Shown one piece after another: positions 51,846 through 60,512 of a DNA stretch of 64,000 nucleotides (position 1 is its first letter; each line of letters starts with the position of its first letter). Both the position numbers and the translations under genes were made by a program. Source of the DNA: Deltaproteobacteria bacterium (lineage in GTDB: Bacteria; Desulfobacterota; Desulfobacteria; Desulfobacterales; Desulfosarcinaceae); the NCBI GenBank assembly GCA_021824175.1, contig JAKALP010000006.1, forward strand, positions 186,001-250,000. Reading direction: 5' to 3'. The notes below the pieces were generated by a model. It saw only the letters and a list, made by a program, of their open reading frames with translations, was not told where the DNA came from and made no database searches.

Positions 51846-53593
51846 TGAAAGCGTGGATCTTATGGATAGGCCTTTGCCTTGCGCTCTTGCCGGGGATGGC
51901 CGGCGCCGGCGGCGATGTCCAGGTCAGCGCCCAGGTCGATCGCACCCACATAGAGCCGGGCGAATCTTTGCAGCTCCGCATCGTGGTCCGCAATGGCCAG
52001 GGTGATGTGGATCTGGCGTCCCTGCCTGATTTCAGGGTGATTTCCCAGGGCACCAGCAGCAGCATGCAGGTCGTCAACGGCAATGTCTCCCAGGAGACCA
52101 CCTCCAATTATCTGTTGATTCCCAAGCGCCAAGGCCAATTGACCATTCCGGCCTTGGATGTGTCCGTGGGCGGCCGGGTGTACAAAACCGACCCAATTAC
52201 GATCCAAGTGGCGGCCCAAAGCAGCTCCCGGCCGGAAGAGCGCGTCCGGGACGTGTGGGTCCAGGCCGATGTCTCGGAAACCCGGCCCTATGCCGGTCAG
52301 CAAGTGCGTTACACCTTTACGCTCTTCCAGGCGGTGCAGGTTACCGACGCCACCTTTAACCCCCCGGATTTCAAAGGCTTCACCACCAAAGAGCTGAAAG
52401 AGCGGCCCTCCTACAACAAAATCATCAATGGCCGGGATTACCGCCTCACCCAAATCGTCTACATCCTGACCCCGTTGCAAGCCGGCCGCGCCACCATTGA
52501 GCCTGGCACGTTGCAACTGAGTATGATCCGTCTCGACACCCGCCGCCCGCGATCACCATTTGATGATTTCTTCAATGCTCCCTTCTTTAACCGGCGCCAA
52601 TTGGAGCCCAAGGTTCTGCAAAGCCAGCCCCTGGAGATAGATGTCCAGCCGTTGCCGCTGTTGCCGGCCAATGAAACTTTTTCAGGGCTGGTGGGCCGGT
52701 TCAATATGACCGCCGAGGTGGACAAGACCCAGTTGGCGGTGGGGGATTCGACCACCCTGGCCATTACGCTGGCGGGGCAAGGCAACATCAGCGATGCCCA
52801 AGCCCCGGCCCTGAAGTTGCCCGAAGTCCTTAAGACCTATGCCGATGCGCCTGAAGAAAAGATCGATTTGACTCCCCAGGGCTACAACGGCCAAAAAGTA
52901 TTCCGCACAGCCCTGGTGCCGGTGCAACCAGGTGAGGTGGCGTTGCCGGCGGTGCGTGTCACCTATTTCGACATCGAACAAAAAGCCTATCGCACGTTAA
53001 CGGCCACGCTGCCCGCTTTGAAAGTACAAGCCGGCAGTGAGGCGGCGGCCGCGCCGGTTACCGTCAGCCCCGAGGGTGTTCAACCGCACAAGCAAACCGT
53101 GACCTTTACGGGCCGCGACATTCTACCGCTTAAAGAGGGTTTGGATGCCCTGCAAACGGTGCATCCGCTGGGATGGCCGGTTTTTCTGCTCTGGATTCTA
53201 TCGCCGGCGCTGCTCTTCGGCCTGTTGGTGGCAGCGCAACGCCTGGGACGCCAGGACCTGCGGCCCAGTGCCCGCATGCGCGCCAAAGCCGAGCAAGCCC
53301 TTAAGAGCGCCCGGCCCTCGGCAGATGCCCCCCAGACCTTTTTAACCGCCCTGTATCAAGCCCTGACCGCCGCCATCCTGGCCCGGGCCGGTCGCGGCGG
53401 CGAAGCGCTCACCTGGCGTGAGGCCGAGGAGATGCTGATCGCCCGCGGTGAGGAGGGCGAGAACGCCAAGCAGGCGGCCCAACTGTTGACCACCATTGAA
53501 TCCGCCAAATTCAGCGGCGCGCACCTGACATTGGAGCAGCAGACCGATCTGCTCCGGCGCACCCGCGAAATGGTTACGAGGTTAGCGCCATGA
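51845..53593 (+). CDS. batD: BatD family protein (oxygen-tolerance, periplasmic beta domains)
   Basis: 582 residues from MKAWILWIGL, with signal peptide ending near GMAGAGG. Several Ig-like BatD modules: VDRTHIEPGESLQLRIVVRN, TSSSMQVVNGNVSQET, PYAGQQVRYTFTLFQAVQV, DKTQLAVGDSTTLAITLAGQ. A C-terminal TM helix (WPVFLLWILSPALLFGLLVA, about 455-475) and cytosolic helical end follow. TGATG overlap with the upstream gene; stop overlaps the next ATG (ATGA). Confidence 0.9.
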   Translation: MKAWILWIGLCLALLPGMAGAGGDVQVSAQVDRTHIEPGESLQLRIVVRNGQGDVDLASLPDFRVISQGTSSSMQVVNGNVSQETTSNYLLIPKRQGQLTIPALDVSVGGRVYKTDPITIQVAAQSSSRPEERVRDVWVQADVSETRPYAGQQVRYTFTLFQAVQVTDATFNPPDFKGFTTKELKERPSYNKIINGRDYRLTQIVYILTPLQAGRATIEPGTLQLSMIRLDTRRPRSPFDDFFNAPFFNRRQLEPKVLQSQPLEIDVQPLPLLPANETFSGLVGRFNMTAEVDKTQLAVGDSTTLAITLAGQGNISDAQAPALKLPEVLKTYADAPEEKIDLTPQGYNGQKVFRTALVPVQPGEVALPAVRVTYFDIEQKAYRTLTATLPALKVQAGSEAAAAPVTVSPEGVQPHKQTVTFTGRDILPLKEGLDALQTVHPLGWPVFLLWILSPALLFGLLVAAQRLGRQDLRPSARMRAKAEQALKSARPSADAPQTFLTALYQALTAAILARAGRGGEALTWREAEEMLIARGEEGENAKQAAQLLTTIESAKFSGAHLTLEQQTDLLRRTREMVTRLAP

Positions 53594-54372
53594 ATCAGAA
53601 ACCCATTGTCAGAAATCGCCCAAAAAGCCTTAAATTCTTGTTCGTTCTATTCATCTGTCTGGCGAGCACTGCCACGCCCTGCGCGGCCTCGGATCAGACC
53701 CGGCAGTTTCTGGCCGGGGTAGAGGCGTATGAAAAAGGCGATTACCGAGGCGCCATTGAAAAATTTGATGCCATAGCCCAAAGCGGGGTGGCCAGCGGCA
53801 AGCTTTTTTACAACCTGGGCAATGCCCACCTGAAAATCAATGATCTGGGCGCCGCTATTCTTTGGTATGAACGAGCGCACCTGCTGTTGCCCAATGATCC
53901 CGACCTGCGCTTCAACCTCGATTATGCCCGCTCCCTGACCAAGGATGCGCCCGAAGAGGCGGTCTCCCCCCTGGTGCGCATCGCTTTTTTCTGGAACTAC
54001 CAGTTCAGCCACCGCACCCTCAACATCGCCGCCATCAGCACCAACCTCTTCTGCTGGCTTTTGCTGGGACTTTGGCGTTTGACCCGCCGCCGGGGATGGC
54101 TGCGGGCCGCCTGGGTCGTGGGGGTGCCGGCCCTGATTCTGGTCCTGACCGCGGCTTTCAATTTTTATGGCTTGGCCCAGCGCCATCAGGCCATTGTCTT
54201 GCCCGCGCAAATCGCCGTACGCTCCGGGCTGGAGCAGACCTCCACCCAGCTCTTTGTGCTGCACGCCGGCGCCAAAGTGAGCGTGGTCAAGCAGCTCAAG
54301 GATCATTACCAGATCCGCTTTTCCGAAGATAAAATCGGGTGGGTGGACAGGGAGACGGTGGGGGTGATTTAG
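53590..54372 (+). CDS. BatE-like TPR and SH3 protein
   Basis: 260 residues. Signal peptide (FLFVLFICLASTATPCAA); TPR pair (GVEAYEKGDYRGAIEKFDAI; LFYNLGNAHLKINDLGAAIL); two TM helices (ISTNLFCWLLLGLW; WVVGVPALILVLTAAFNFYG); C-terminal SH3-like domain (VLHAGAKVSVVKQLKDHYQI RFSEDKIGWV). Last gene of the operon, coupled to batD. Confidence 0.87.
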   Translation: MNQKPIVRNRPKSLKFLFVLFICLASTATPCAASDQTRQFLAGVEAYEKGDYRGAIEKFDAIAQSGVASGKLFYNLGNAHLKINDLGAAILWYERAHLLLPNDPDLRFNLDYARSLTKDAPEEAVSPLVRIAFFWNYQFSHRTLNIAAISTNLFCWLLLGLWRLTRRRGWLRAAWVVGVPALILVLTAAFNFYGLAQRHQAIVLPAQIAVRSGLEQTSTQLFVLHAGAKVSVVKQLKDHYQIRFSEDKIGWVDRETVGVI

Positions 54373-54375
54373 GGC

Positions 54376-54538
54376 TTGGTTGATTGGTTGATTCGTTGAT
54401 TGGTTGAGCCATGAAGTGATTCTGTGGTGATACAAATCGAGCCAAAAGATTATTCATCTGATAGCCGAGGAATATTAAATTTTGGCATCTTCCCTCCCTC
54501 CACCCAATTGACCAATCAACGAATAAACCAATCAACGC
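54376..54538. repeat. facing inverted word repeat, GTTGATTC family (bat-toxin gap)
   Basis: Left copy 54376-54408 (TTGGTTGATTGGTTGATTCG...) begins four bases after the batE-like stop. Right copy 54503-54538 (CCCAATTGACCAATCAACGA...) is its inverse. The spacer is about 95 bases. The pair could end the Bat transcript as an AU-rich hairpin and precedes the toxin-antitoxin promoter. Confidence 0.85.
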
Positions 54539-54614
54539 TAAGGTACATGCCCCCTTGACAATCGCGCTGCCTTGAGCTACTTTTGTAGCAAAAAGCAGCA
54601 AACGGAGGTGTATC

Positions 54615-55016
54615 ATGGCAAATCCCTTGAGACTCAATCCGGAACTGATATCCGCGGCCGAGCGCGCGGGCATGGTGCAGAAACGTTCGGTGCCCAAGCA
54701 GATTGAATTTTGGGCCTCTTTGGGCAAGGCGGTGGAAAATGTGCTGGACTATTCCGACATTTTCGCCATCATGCAGGGCTTGAAAAAGATCAATGTCGAG
54801 CCTGTGACCTCTTCCGCTGCCGCGCCCCAGCAGGTATTCGCCGCTCTGGAGCAGAGCCGCTCCCAAGGAACCTTGGGCGAAAAAACCACCAAAGCCATTA
54901 TCTACTATGAGGCCAGCCGCACCCATCCCGGCCTCATCGACCAGGTCAACAGCGCCACCAGCAAACGCGTGACCGGCCGTTTCAGCAACGGCGAATTCAA
55001 GGCCACGCAAGGATGA
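54615..55016 (+). CDS. ParD-like antitoxin
   Basis: 133 residues. N-terminal SLGKAVENVLDYSDIFAIMQ and RSVPKQIEFWASLGKA text matches the ParD-like antitoxin family (PF11903 type, ribbon-helix-helix-like). The C-terminal third (SATSKRVTGRFSNGEFKA) is extended and may fold on the toxin. ATG 54615 follows ACGGAGGTGTATC. ATGA overlap with the zeta gene defines the pair. Confidence 0.75.
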   Translation: MANPLRLNPELISAAERAGMVQKRSVPKQIEFWASLGKAVENVLDYSDIFAIMQGLKKINVEPVTSSAAAPQQVFAALEQSRSQGTLGEKTTKAIIYYEASRTHPGLIDQVNSATSKRVTGRFSNGEFKATQG

Positions 55017-55612
55017 ATACCCCCGCGCCTGGTTCGTCCAAACAGCTCTGGGTCTTGGCCGGCGGCAATGGCGCCGGCAAATCCACCTTCCATCAGATCG
55101 CTTTGGCCCCGTGGGGCGTCAAGCTGATCAATGCTGATTTAATCGCCAAAATCATCAATCCCGAAGATCCCGAAACCGTCAGCTATGAAGCGGCCGGCAT
55201 TGCCGAACGCATCCGCGAAGCGCTGCTGCGCCAGGGAACCAGTTTCTGTTTTGAAACGGTTTTTTCCCATCCCTCAAAAATCGATTTCATCGCCATGGCC
55301 AAAGGCTTGGGCTATGAAGTGATCCTGGTCTACATCCATTTGAGCGCCCCGGAACTCAACGAGGCCCGCGTGTACCAGCGCGTGAGCGAAGGCGGTCACA
55401 ACGTGCCGGTCGAGAAAATTCACGAGCGCCTGCCGCGCACCATGCGCTATGTGGCCGCGGCCTTGCCTCTGGTGGATGAAGCCCGGTTGTTGGATAACTC
55501 GTCACGGAGCGATCCCTATCAGCAAGTGGCGGTCATTCAAAGGGGACGGCTGGTGTGGAACATCGAGCCGCTGCCCAGATGGGCGCGCCAAATCTGCGCG
55601 GCGGCTGAGTAG
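55013..55612 (+). CDS. zeta-toxin family kinase
   Basis: 199 residues. P-loop VLAGGNGAGKSTFHQ (about 15-29), INADLIAKII (substrate Asp), SFCFETVFSHPSKID and the helical RVSEGGHNVPVEKIHERLPR arginine segment. Zeta toxins phosphorylate UDP-N-acetylglucosamine or similar and are normally held by an epsilon-type antitoxin; here the partner is ParD-like. Kinase activity is inferred. Confidence 0.87.
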   Translation: MNTPAPGSSKQLWVLAGGNGAGKSTFHQIALAPWGVKLINADLIAKIINPEDPETVSYEAAGIAERIREALLRQGTSFCFETVFSHPSKIDFIAMAKGLGYEVILVYIHLSAPELNEARVYQRVSEGGHNVPVEKIHERLPRTMRYVAAALPLVDEARLLDNSSRSDPYQQVAVIQRGRLVWNIEPLPRWARQICAAAE

Positions 55613-55628
55613 TGTACTAAATAGTTAA

Positions 55629-55657
55629 TTGACAAAATTGTACATTTTCGATCTAAT
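55629..55657 (+). promoter_or_regulatory. sigma-70-type promoter of the GGDEF gene
   Basis: TTGACA (55629-55634), 17-base spacer, TCTAAT (55652-55657): consensus -35 and five of six -10 bases. The start codon is 36 bases downstream. Inverted TGTAC/GTACA (55613-55617, 55640-55644) flank the -35 and may be a repressor site. Confidence 0.7.
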
Positions 55658-55693
55658 TTCCCTAAGATTTTGTTAATAAAGGAAATCAATCAC

Positions 55694-56836
55694 ATGGAAC
55701 GGAGCGGGCGGACGCATGGGGAACCGGACTTGGATGAAATCGAAACGCCAGACAAGCCAATGAGGAAAAAAGACCAGGAAACCTGCGCTCAACCCAGACA
55801 GATCGACCCCCTATCCGCGGATCTCAACGATCTCAGTCTGGCGCAGTTGCGCGCCTGCGTCGATGTGAGCAAAGCCATCACGGCCGAACTGAATCCGGAT
55901 CGGCTCATTCCCACCATTATGGAGAAAGTCTCCAAACTACTGCCTTCGGAAAACTGGTCTCTTTTTCTTCTGGATGAAGCCAGCCAGACGCTCAAATTTG
56001 AAATCAGCGTAGACATCGACATCGAGACCGTGAAGAATTTCCGCCTGGCCCTGGGCCAGGGCGTGGCTGGCCACGCCGCCCTGACCAAGAAGGTATTGGT
56101 CATCGAAGATGTGTCCCAATGCGATTTCTTCTTTGATCAAGTGGACAGTGTAACCGGCCGCCGCACTACTTCGCTGATCTGCGTGCCCATTCTCTATGCC
56201 GGCCGCACCATGGGCGTGCTGGAAGTGGTCAACCCCAAGCGCATGGATGCCGCAGTATTAGCCCTGCTCAACCTGCTATCCGATTATCTGGCCATTGCCA
56301 TTGAGAACACGCGCCGCTACAAACTGGTGGAAGAGATGGCGGTGCGCGACAGCCTCACCGGTTTATACAACCAGCGCTATCTCTACCCCGCCCTGCAACG
56401 CCATTTGTCGGCTTGCCGGCGCAACGGCCGTCCACTTTCTCTGGTTTTCGCGGACATGGATGACTTCAAAGATGTGGTGGACCGGCTGGGACATCTCAAT
56501 GGCAGTCGCGCCCTGAGCGAAGTAGCCCAACGCATTGCCGCCTGCGTGAGCGAACCGGCCTGCGCGGTGGCCTATGGCGGCGATGAATTTCTCCTGATTC
56601 TACCCGAGACCGATCGCGCCCAAGCCTTGGCCGTGGCCGACCACGTGCGCGAGGCCATCCAGGCCACGCCGTACCTCGCCCAATGGGGCCACCAGGTGAA
56701 ACTCACGGCCAGCTTCGGCGTGGCCACCTTCCCCGATGATGCCGAAGACATCGCCGCGTTGCTCGCGTTAGCGGATAAAGCCATGTTTGGCGTCAAGACC
56801 TCCGGCAAGAACCGGGTGGATGCCAACCAGCCATAG
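55694..56836 (+). CDS. GAF-GGDEF protein, probable diguanylate cyclase
   Basis: 380 residues from MERSGRTHGE; ATG 55694 follows AAAGGAAAT, better than the upstream TTG. A GAF domain (about 60-205: NWSLFLLDEA, LGQGVAGHAALTKKVLVIED, LICVPILYAGRTMGVLEVVN) precedes GGDEF (about 210-375): DSLTGLYNQRYL, FADMDDFKDVVD and an intact active-site YGGDEF. No RxxD inhibition site precedes GGDEF, so product inhibition may be absent. Makes c-di-GMP, or a hybrid dinucleotide, in response to the GAF ligand. Confidence 0.9.
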   Translation: MERSGRTHGEPDLDEIETPDKPMRKKDQETCAQPRQIDPLSADLNDLSLAQLRACVDVSKAITAELNPDRLIPTIMEKVSKLLPSENWSLFLLDEASQTLKFEISVDIDIETVKNFRLALGQGVAGHAALTKKVLVIEDVSQCDFFFDQVDSVTGRRTTSLICVPILYAGRTMGVLEVVNPKRMDAAVLALLNLLSDYLAIAIENTRRYKLVEEMAVRDSLTGLYNQRYLYPALQRHLSACRRNGRPLSLVFADMDDFKDVVDRLGHLNGSRALSEVAQRIAACVSEPACAVAYGGDEFLLILPETDRAQALAVADHVREAIQATPYLAQWGHQVKLTASFGVATFPDDAEDIAALLALADKAMFGVKTSGKNRVDANQP

Positions 56837-56910
56837 TCGCTGATGTGGGCGCACAACCCGCCTGCATTCTGCTTTCTTATCCCATCATCTTCCAAGAGAA
56901 GAAAAAGAAA

Positions 56911-59418
56911 TCATTTAAATTTTACTTCAAAGGGCTTGAACATGAGAATCAGCTTGGGCAGCAGCATCAATGCCCCGGCCAGGGCGATCACCATGGCCAA
57001 GCTGGTGAAGGTGCCGAAATAGATGGTCGGCCAAAAATTGGAAGTTGTCAAAATCGAAAATCCGATGACGATGGCCACGGAGGTGTAATACATGGCATTG
57101 CCGATGCTGCCATGACATCGATGCAATGTTTGGGAGTAATCACCATCGACCTGGATCTCTTCCCGAAAGCGGCAGATGTAGTGAATGGTGTCATCCACCG
57201 CGATGCCCAGGCTGATGGAAGCAATCGTAATGGTCATCATGTCCAGTGGAATATTAAACCACCCCATGGCCGCCAGCACCGCGCCGGCCGAAAGCATATT
57301 GGGAAACAAAGCGATCAGCGCCAGCAGCACCGAGCGAAAGAGAACCAGAAACATCAGGAACAACGCCAAAACCGTCACGCCCATGGTTTTGATCTGGGAA
57401 GAAAAAAGACTCTGCAACATATTGTTGTAGAGCACCATGGTGCCGGTCAGGTGGACCCGCTGGGCCGGGATATTGAGTTTTGCAGTTAATTCGTGGGTGA
57501 TTTGCTTCAGCAGCGGCGCGCGTTGCAGTAATTTCAATGAATCCTTGATGCGCACCCAGAAGCGGGCTTCGTTGTGCTTGACGGAGATGTAGGGGGTCAG
57601 GATCAAATTGCGGTATTTTTCGGGCAATTTGGTGTAGAGCACCGCCATCTCAATGCTCTGAATGGGTTTATCATCGTTGAGGGTGCGGCCGATTTTCAAC
57701 AAGGTGGCCAGGGATAATACTTTACCGGTTTCAGGCAGCCCATTCAAGTAGTCATGGACCTGTTCAATGGTCTTCAAGCGGTCATCGAAAAACCAATAGC
57801 GCTCGTAGTCCCCCGCTTGCTTTGGCCCGTACATATTGCCGAAGGGATCTTCTTCTTCGTTTTCGCTCTGGGCAAATTGCTTCAAATCCACATTTTCAAA
57901 TTGAGCAATGACATCCAGCGGCGTGGTGCCGCCCAATTTTTCATCGATAAGTTTCATGCCGCGGTAGATTTCCGTGGAATGTTTGAAGTAGTCAATGAAG
58001 CTGTTCTCCACCCGCAGCCGGGCGATGCCCAGGACCGTGAGCACACACAACACACCCGTAACCGCCAGGATCACCCCCCCGTGCCGTTCAGTGAAGTTTC
58101 CCAAATAGGTGGACAAAGCAAAACCGCCATGCGCCGTTTGGGCTTTGAGGGTACGCTTTTTCATCAGGACAACGGTGGCCGGGAAGAGAATGAAGGTCAA
58201 TATGATGGAGAGCACCAGACCGGCGCTCATCATCAGGCCGAAGTTGATCACCGGTTTGATGTCGCAAAAGACCAGGGAGCTGAAACCGGCGATGGTCGTC
58301 AACGTGGCATACAGGCAGGGGATGAACATCGAGCGCACCGTGTCATGCACCAGGGTGCGCTGGTCCATTTGGGCGTCGGCGCGGTGGTACTCGCGGTAGC
58401 GCACGATCAAATGGATAACGATGGACATGGTGATGATCAGTTGCAGTGAAACGAAATTGGAGGAGATCACCGTCACCTCCCAACCGCATAGGGTCAGGAT
58501 GCCCATCATGGAGAGCACCGACAAGAAGCAGCACAGCATGGGCAACGCGACCCAAAGCAGACGCCGGAAAATCACACCCATGGTCAGGACCAACAGTAAA
58601 AAAACTCCGATGCCGAACAGCTTCAGATCATTGCGCACAAAGGAGATCATGTCGTCCTGGACCATGCTGATGCCGCCCAGGTGAATGTCGGCGCTGCCGC
58701 GGTAGTGATCCAAAATGGCGCGTATGGCGATAATGTTGCGATGCTGTTCCGCTGCCAGCCGCTGGATCTGTTTTTTGATTTCCTGCTTGACGGCATCAAA
58801 GGCGGCGGTATCGGCGGCCGTGAGCGGACCATCGGCTTTTTTGTCCAGGTAACTGTTGCGCTCACGGATCAGTTCCTGATAGCGCGCGTCGAGCTTCAGA
58901 TTGAGCAAAATGGCTGTGGTCTTAAAGTCCCGGCTGACGATCAGATCCTGGTAGAATGGGCTGTCCCGCAATTCCATGGCCGCCAGCGTCTTATCCGTTT
59001 CCGGCGATTCCAGGGTGCGGATGCCCGTGGAGACTTCGGCGTAGGATACGGGCGGGCTGTCAAACAGCGGCACATCCAGCAAAGTGACCACTGACTCGGT
59101 CTGGGGCAGGTTTTTCAACTCATTCCTGAGTTTTCCAATGGCTTCCAGGTTGGCGTCCGAAAGCATCTGGCCGTCGCTGGGAGTATAGGCGATGATCAAA
59201 ATATCGTTGACCCCATAACGGCTTAAAATCTGGCGCGAGTAGCGCAGATCCTTATCGTTTTCCAACAGGATCGATTCGGCCGAGGCGTCAATCCTGAAAT
59301 CCCTGGCCTCGTATCCCAGAAAACCAATGATCACTCCCAACACCAGAATGACCAGGGCTGGATGATCCAGCACCAATTTGGTGTACCAGTATAGTGCTTT
59401 TTCAGCGGCCTTCTTCAT
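56911..59418 (-). CDS. RND-superfamily (MMPL/HpnN-like) exporter
   Basis: 835 residues from MKKAAEKALY; ATG 59418 follows GGAGCGCC. Classic pseudo-twofold RND layout: TM1 (VILVLGVIIGFLGYEA), a large periplasmic loop (about 45-240), TM2-6 (about 245-415), TM7 with a second loop (about 440-660) and TM8-12. GISLGIAVDDTIHYICRFRE in the second half is the conserved charged helix. Proteins of this branch move lipids such as hopanoids or are SSD-like; no accessory genes are adjacent, so substrate is open. Confidence 0.87.
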   Translation of the reverse strand: MKKAAEKALYWYTKLVLDHPALVILVLGVIIGFLGYEARDFRIDASAESILLENDKDLRYSRQILSRYGVNDILIIAYTPSDGQMLSDANLEAIGKLRNELKNLPQTESVVTLLDVPLFDSPPVSYAEVSTGIRTLESPETDKTLAAMELRDSPFYQDLIVSRDFKTTAILLNLKLDARYQELIRERNSYLDKKADGPLTAADTAAFDAVKQEIKKQIQRLAAEQHRNIIAIRAILDHYRGSADIHLGGISMVQDDMISFVRNDLKLFGIGVFLLLVLTMGVIFRRLLWVALPMLCCFLSVLSMMGILTLCGWEVTVISSNFVSLQLIITMSIVIHLIVRYREYHRADAQMDQRTLVHDTVRSMFIPCLYATLTTIAGFSSLVFCDIKPVINFGLMMSAGLVLSIILTFILFPATVVLMKKRTLKAQTAHGGFALSTYLGNFTERHGGVILAVTGVLCVLTVLGIARLRVENSFIDYFKHSTEIYRGMKLIDEKLGGTTPLDVIAQFENVDLKQFAQSENEEEDPFGNMYGPKQAGDYERYWFFDDRLKTIEQVHDYLNGLPETGKVLSLATLLKIGRTLNDDKPIQSIEMAVLYTKLPEKYRNLILTPYISVKHNEARFWVRIKDSLKLLQRAPLLKQITHELTAKLNIPAQRVHLTGTMVLYNNMLQSLFSSQIKTMGVTVLALFLMFLVLFRSVLLALIALFPNMLSAGAVLAAMGWFNIPLDMMTITIASISLGIAVDDTIHYICRFREEIQVDGDYSQTLHRCHGSIGNAMYYTSVAIVIGFSILTTSNFWPTIYFGTFTSLAMVIALAGALMLLPKLILMFKPFEVKFK

Positions 59419-59493
59419 GGCGCTCCATTTGCGCGCGGCGCGAAGAAGAGAAAGCACTTCTTCGCGCCCTTGATCAAACCATCAGGTGAACTC

Positions 59494-60435
59494 TTATTTG
59501 CTCTGGCCGTCCAAATACTTCTCCAAACTCTTCTGGTCAGAGACATTGTGCACGGCGACTTCGGCGCCGGCGGGCAGAATCTTTTTCAGCAGGCCGGTAA
59601 GCACCTTGCCGGGACCGATCTCCACGTATTCCTGCACCCCTTCCTTGACCATCTTGAGCATCGAATCGTACCAGCGTACCGGGCTGCACAACTGCCGGGC
59701 CATGAGGGCTTTGATCTGCTCGGGATCGGACAGGGTGTCGGCCGTGACATTGTGGATGACCGGGCATTGGGGCGTCTTGAATGGGATTTGATTGAGGAAA
59801 GCGCGAAACTCTTCTTCGGCGCCCTGGATCAAGGGGCTGTGCCAGGCGCCACTGACTTTCAGGGCGATGGCGCGGCCGCCCTGGGCCGTGGCGGCATGGC
59901 CCGCCGCTTCCACGGCCGCGGGAGCGCCGGTGATCACGATCTGGTCGGCGCTGTTGTGGTTGGCTACAGCCACCACGCCTTGGCCCGAGACCTCCTTAAC
60001 GACGAGGTTGACCTCCTCGATGGCCAACCCCACAATGGCGCTCATGGCGCCCTGGTGCCGGGTGGCTTCACGGTGCATCAACTCGCCGCGTTTGTGGACC
60101 AGCCTCATGCAATCGGCGGCCGTCACCACGCCGGCGGCATACAAGGCGCTGTATTCGCCCAGGCTGTGGCCGGCACACACCGTCGGGCGGATGCCCCGGC
60201 TCTGGATGATGGACAGACACGCCAGATTGACGGCCGTGATGGCCGGCTGCAGGTTGACGGTCTGGGTCAACTCTTCCATGGGGCCTTCAAAGCAAAGCTT
60301 GGAAATGGGCAGGCCCGTGGCCGTGTCCGCGGCCTTGAAAATCTCTTTGACACCGTCAAAGGACTGGAACAGATCTTGTCCCATGCCCACTTTTTGCGAT
60401 CCTTGTCCTGGAAATAAAAATGCGATCTTTTTCAA
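59494..60435 (-). CDS. fabD: malonyl-CoA:ACP transacylase
   Basis: 313 residues. Loads malonyl onto acyl carrier protein for fatty acid synthesis. Motifs: FLFPGQGSQKVGMG, nucleophile Ser91 in GHSLGEYSAL, catalytic His in SGAWHSPLIQG, and QLCSPVRW. The start codon is TTG 60435, after a strong GGAGGGAGAAG site. Other fab genes are absent; it is 77 bases downstream of hemA. Confidence 0.95.
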   Translation of the reverse strand: MKKIAFLFPGQGSQKVGMGQDLFQSFDGVKEIFKAADTATGLPISKLCFEGPMEELTQTVNLQPAITAVNLACLSIIQSRGIRPTVCAGHSLGEYSALYAAGVVTAADCMRLVHKRGELMHREATRHQGAMSAIVGLAIEEVNLVVKEVSGQGVVAVANHNSADQIVITGAPAAVEAAGHAATAQGGRAIALKVSGAWHSPLIQGAEEEFRAFLNQIPFKTPQCPVIHNVTADTLSDPEQIKALMARQLCSPVRWYDSMLKMVKEGVQEYVEIGPGKVLTGLLKKILPAGAEVAVHNVSDQKSLEKYLDGQSK

Positions 60436-60512
60436 CTTCTCCCTCCTCTTTTGCTTGGCCGAAGGCTTTGCCTGGCCGTAAGATCCTTACTCTCCTGCCG
60501 GGAAGTAAATTG

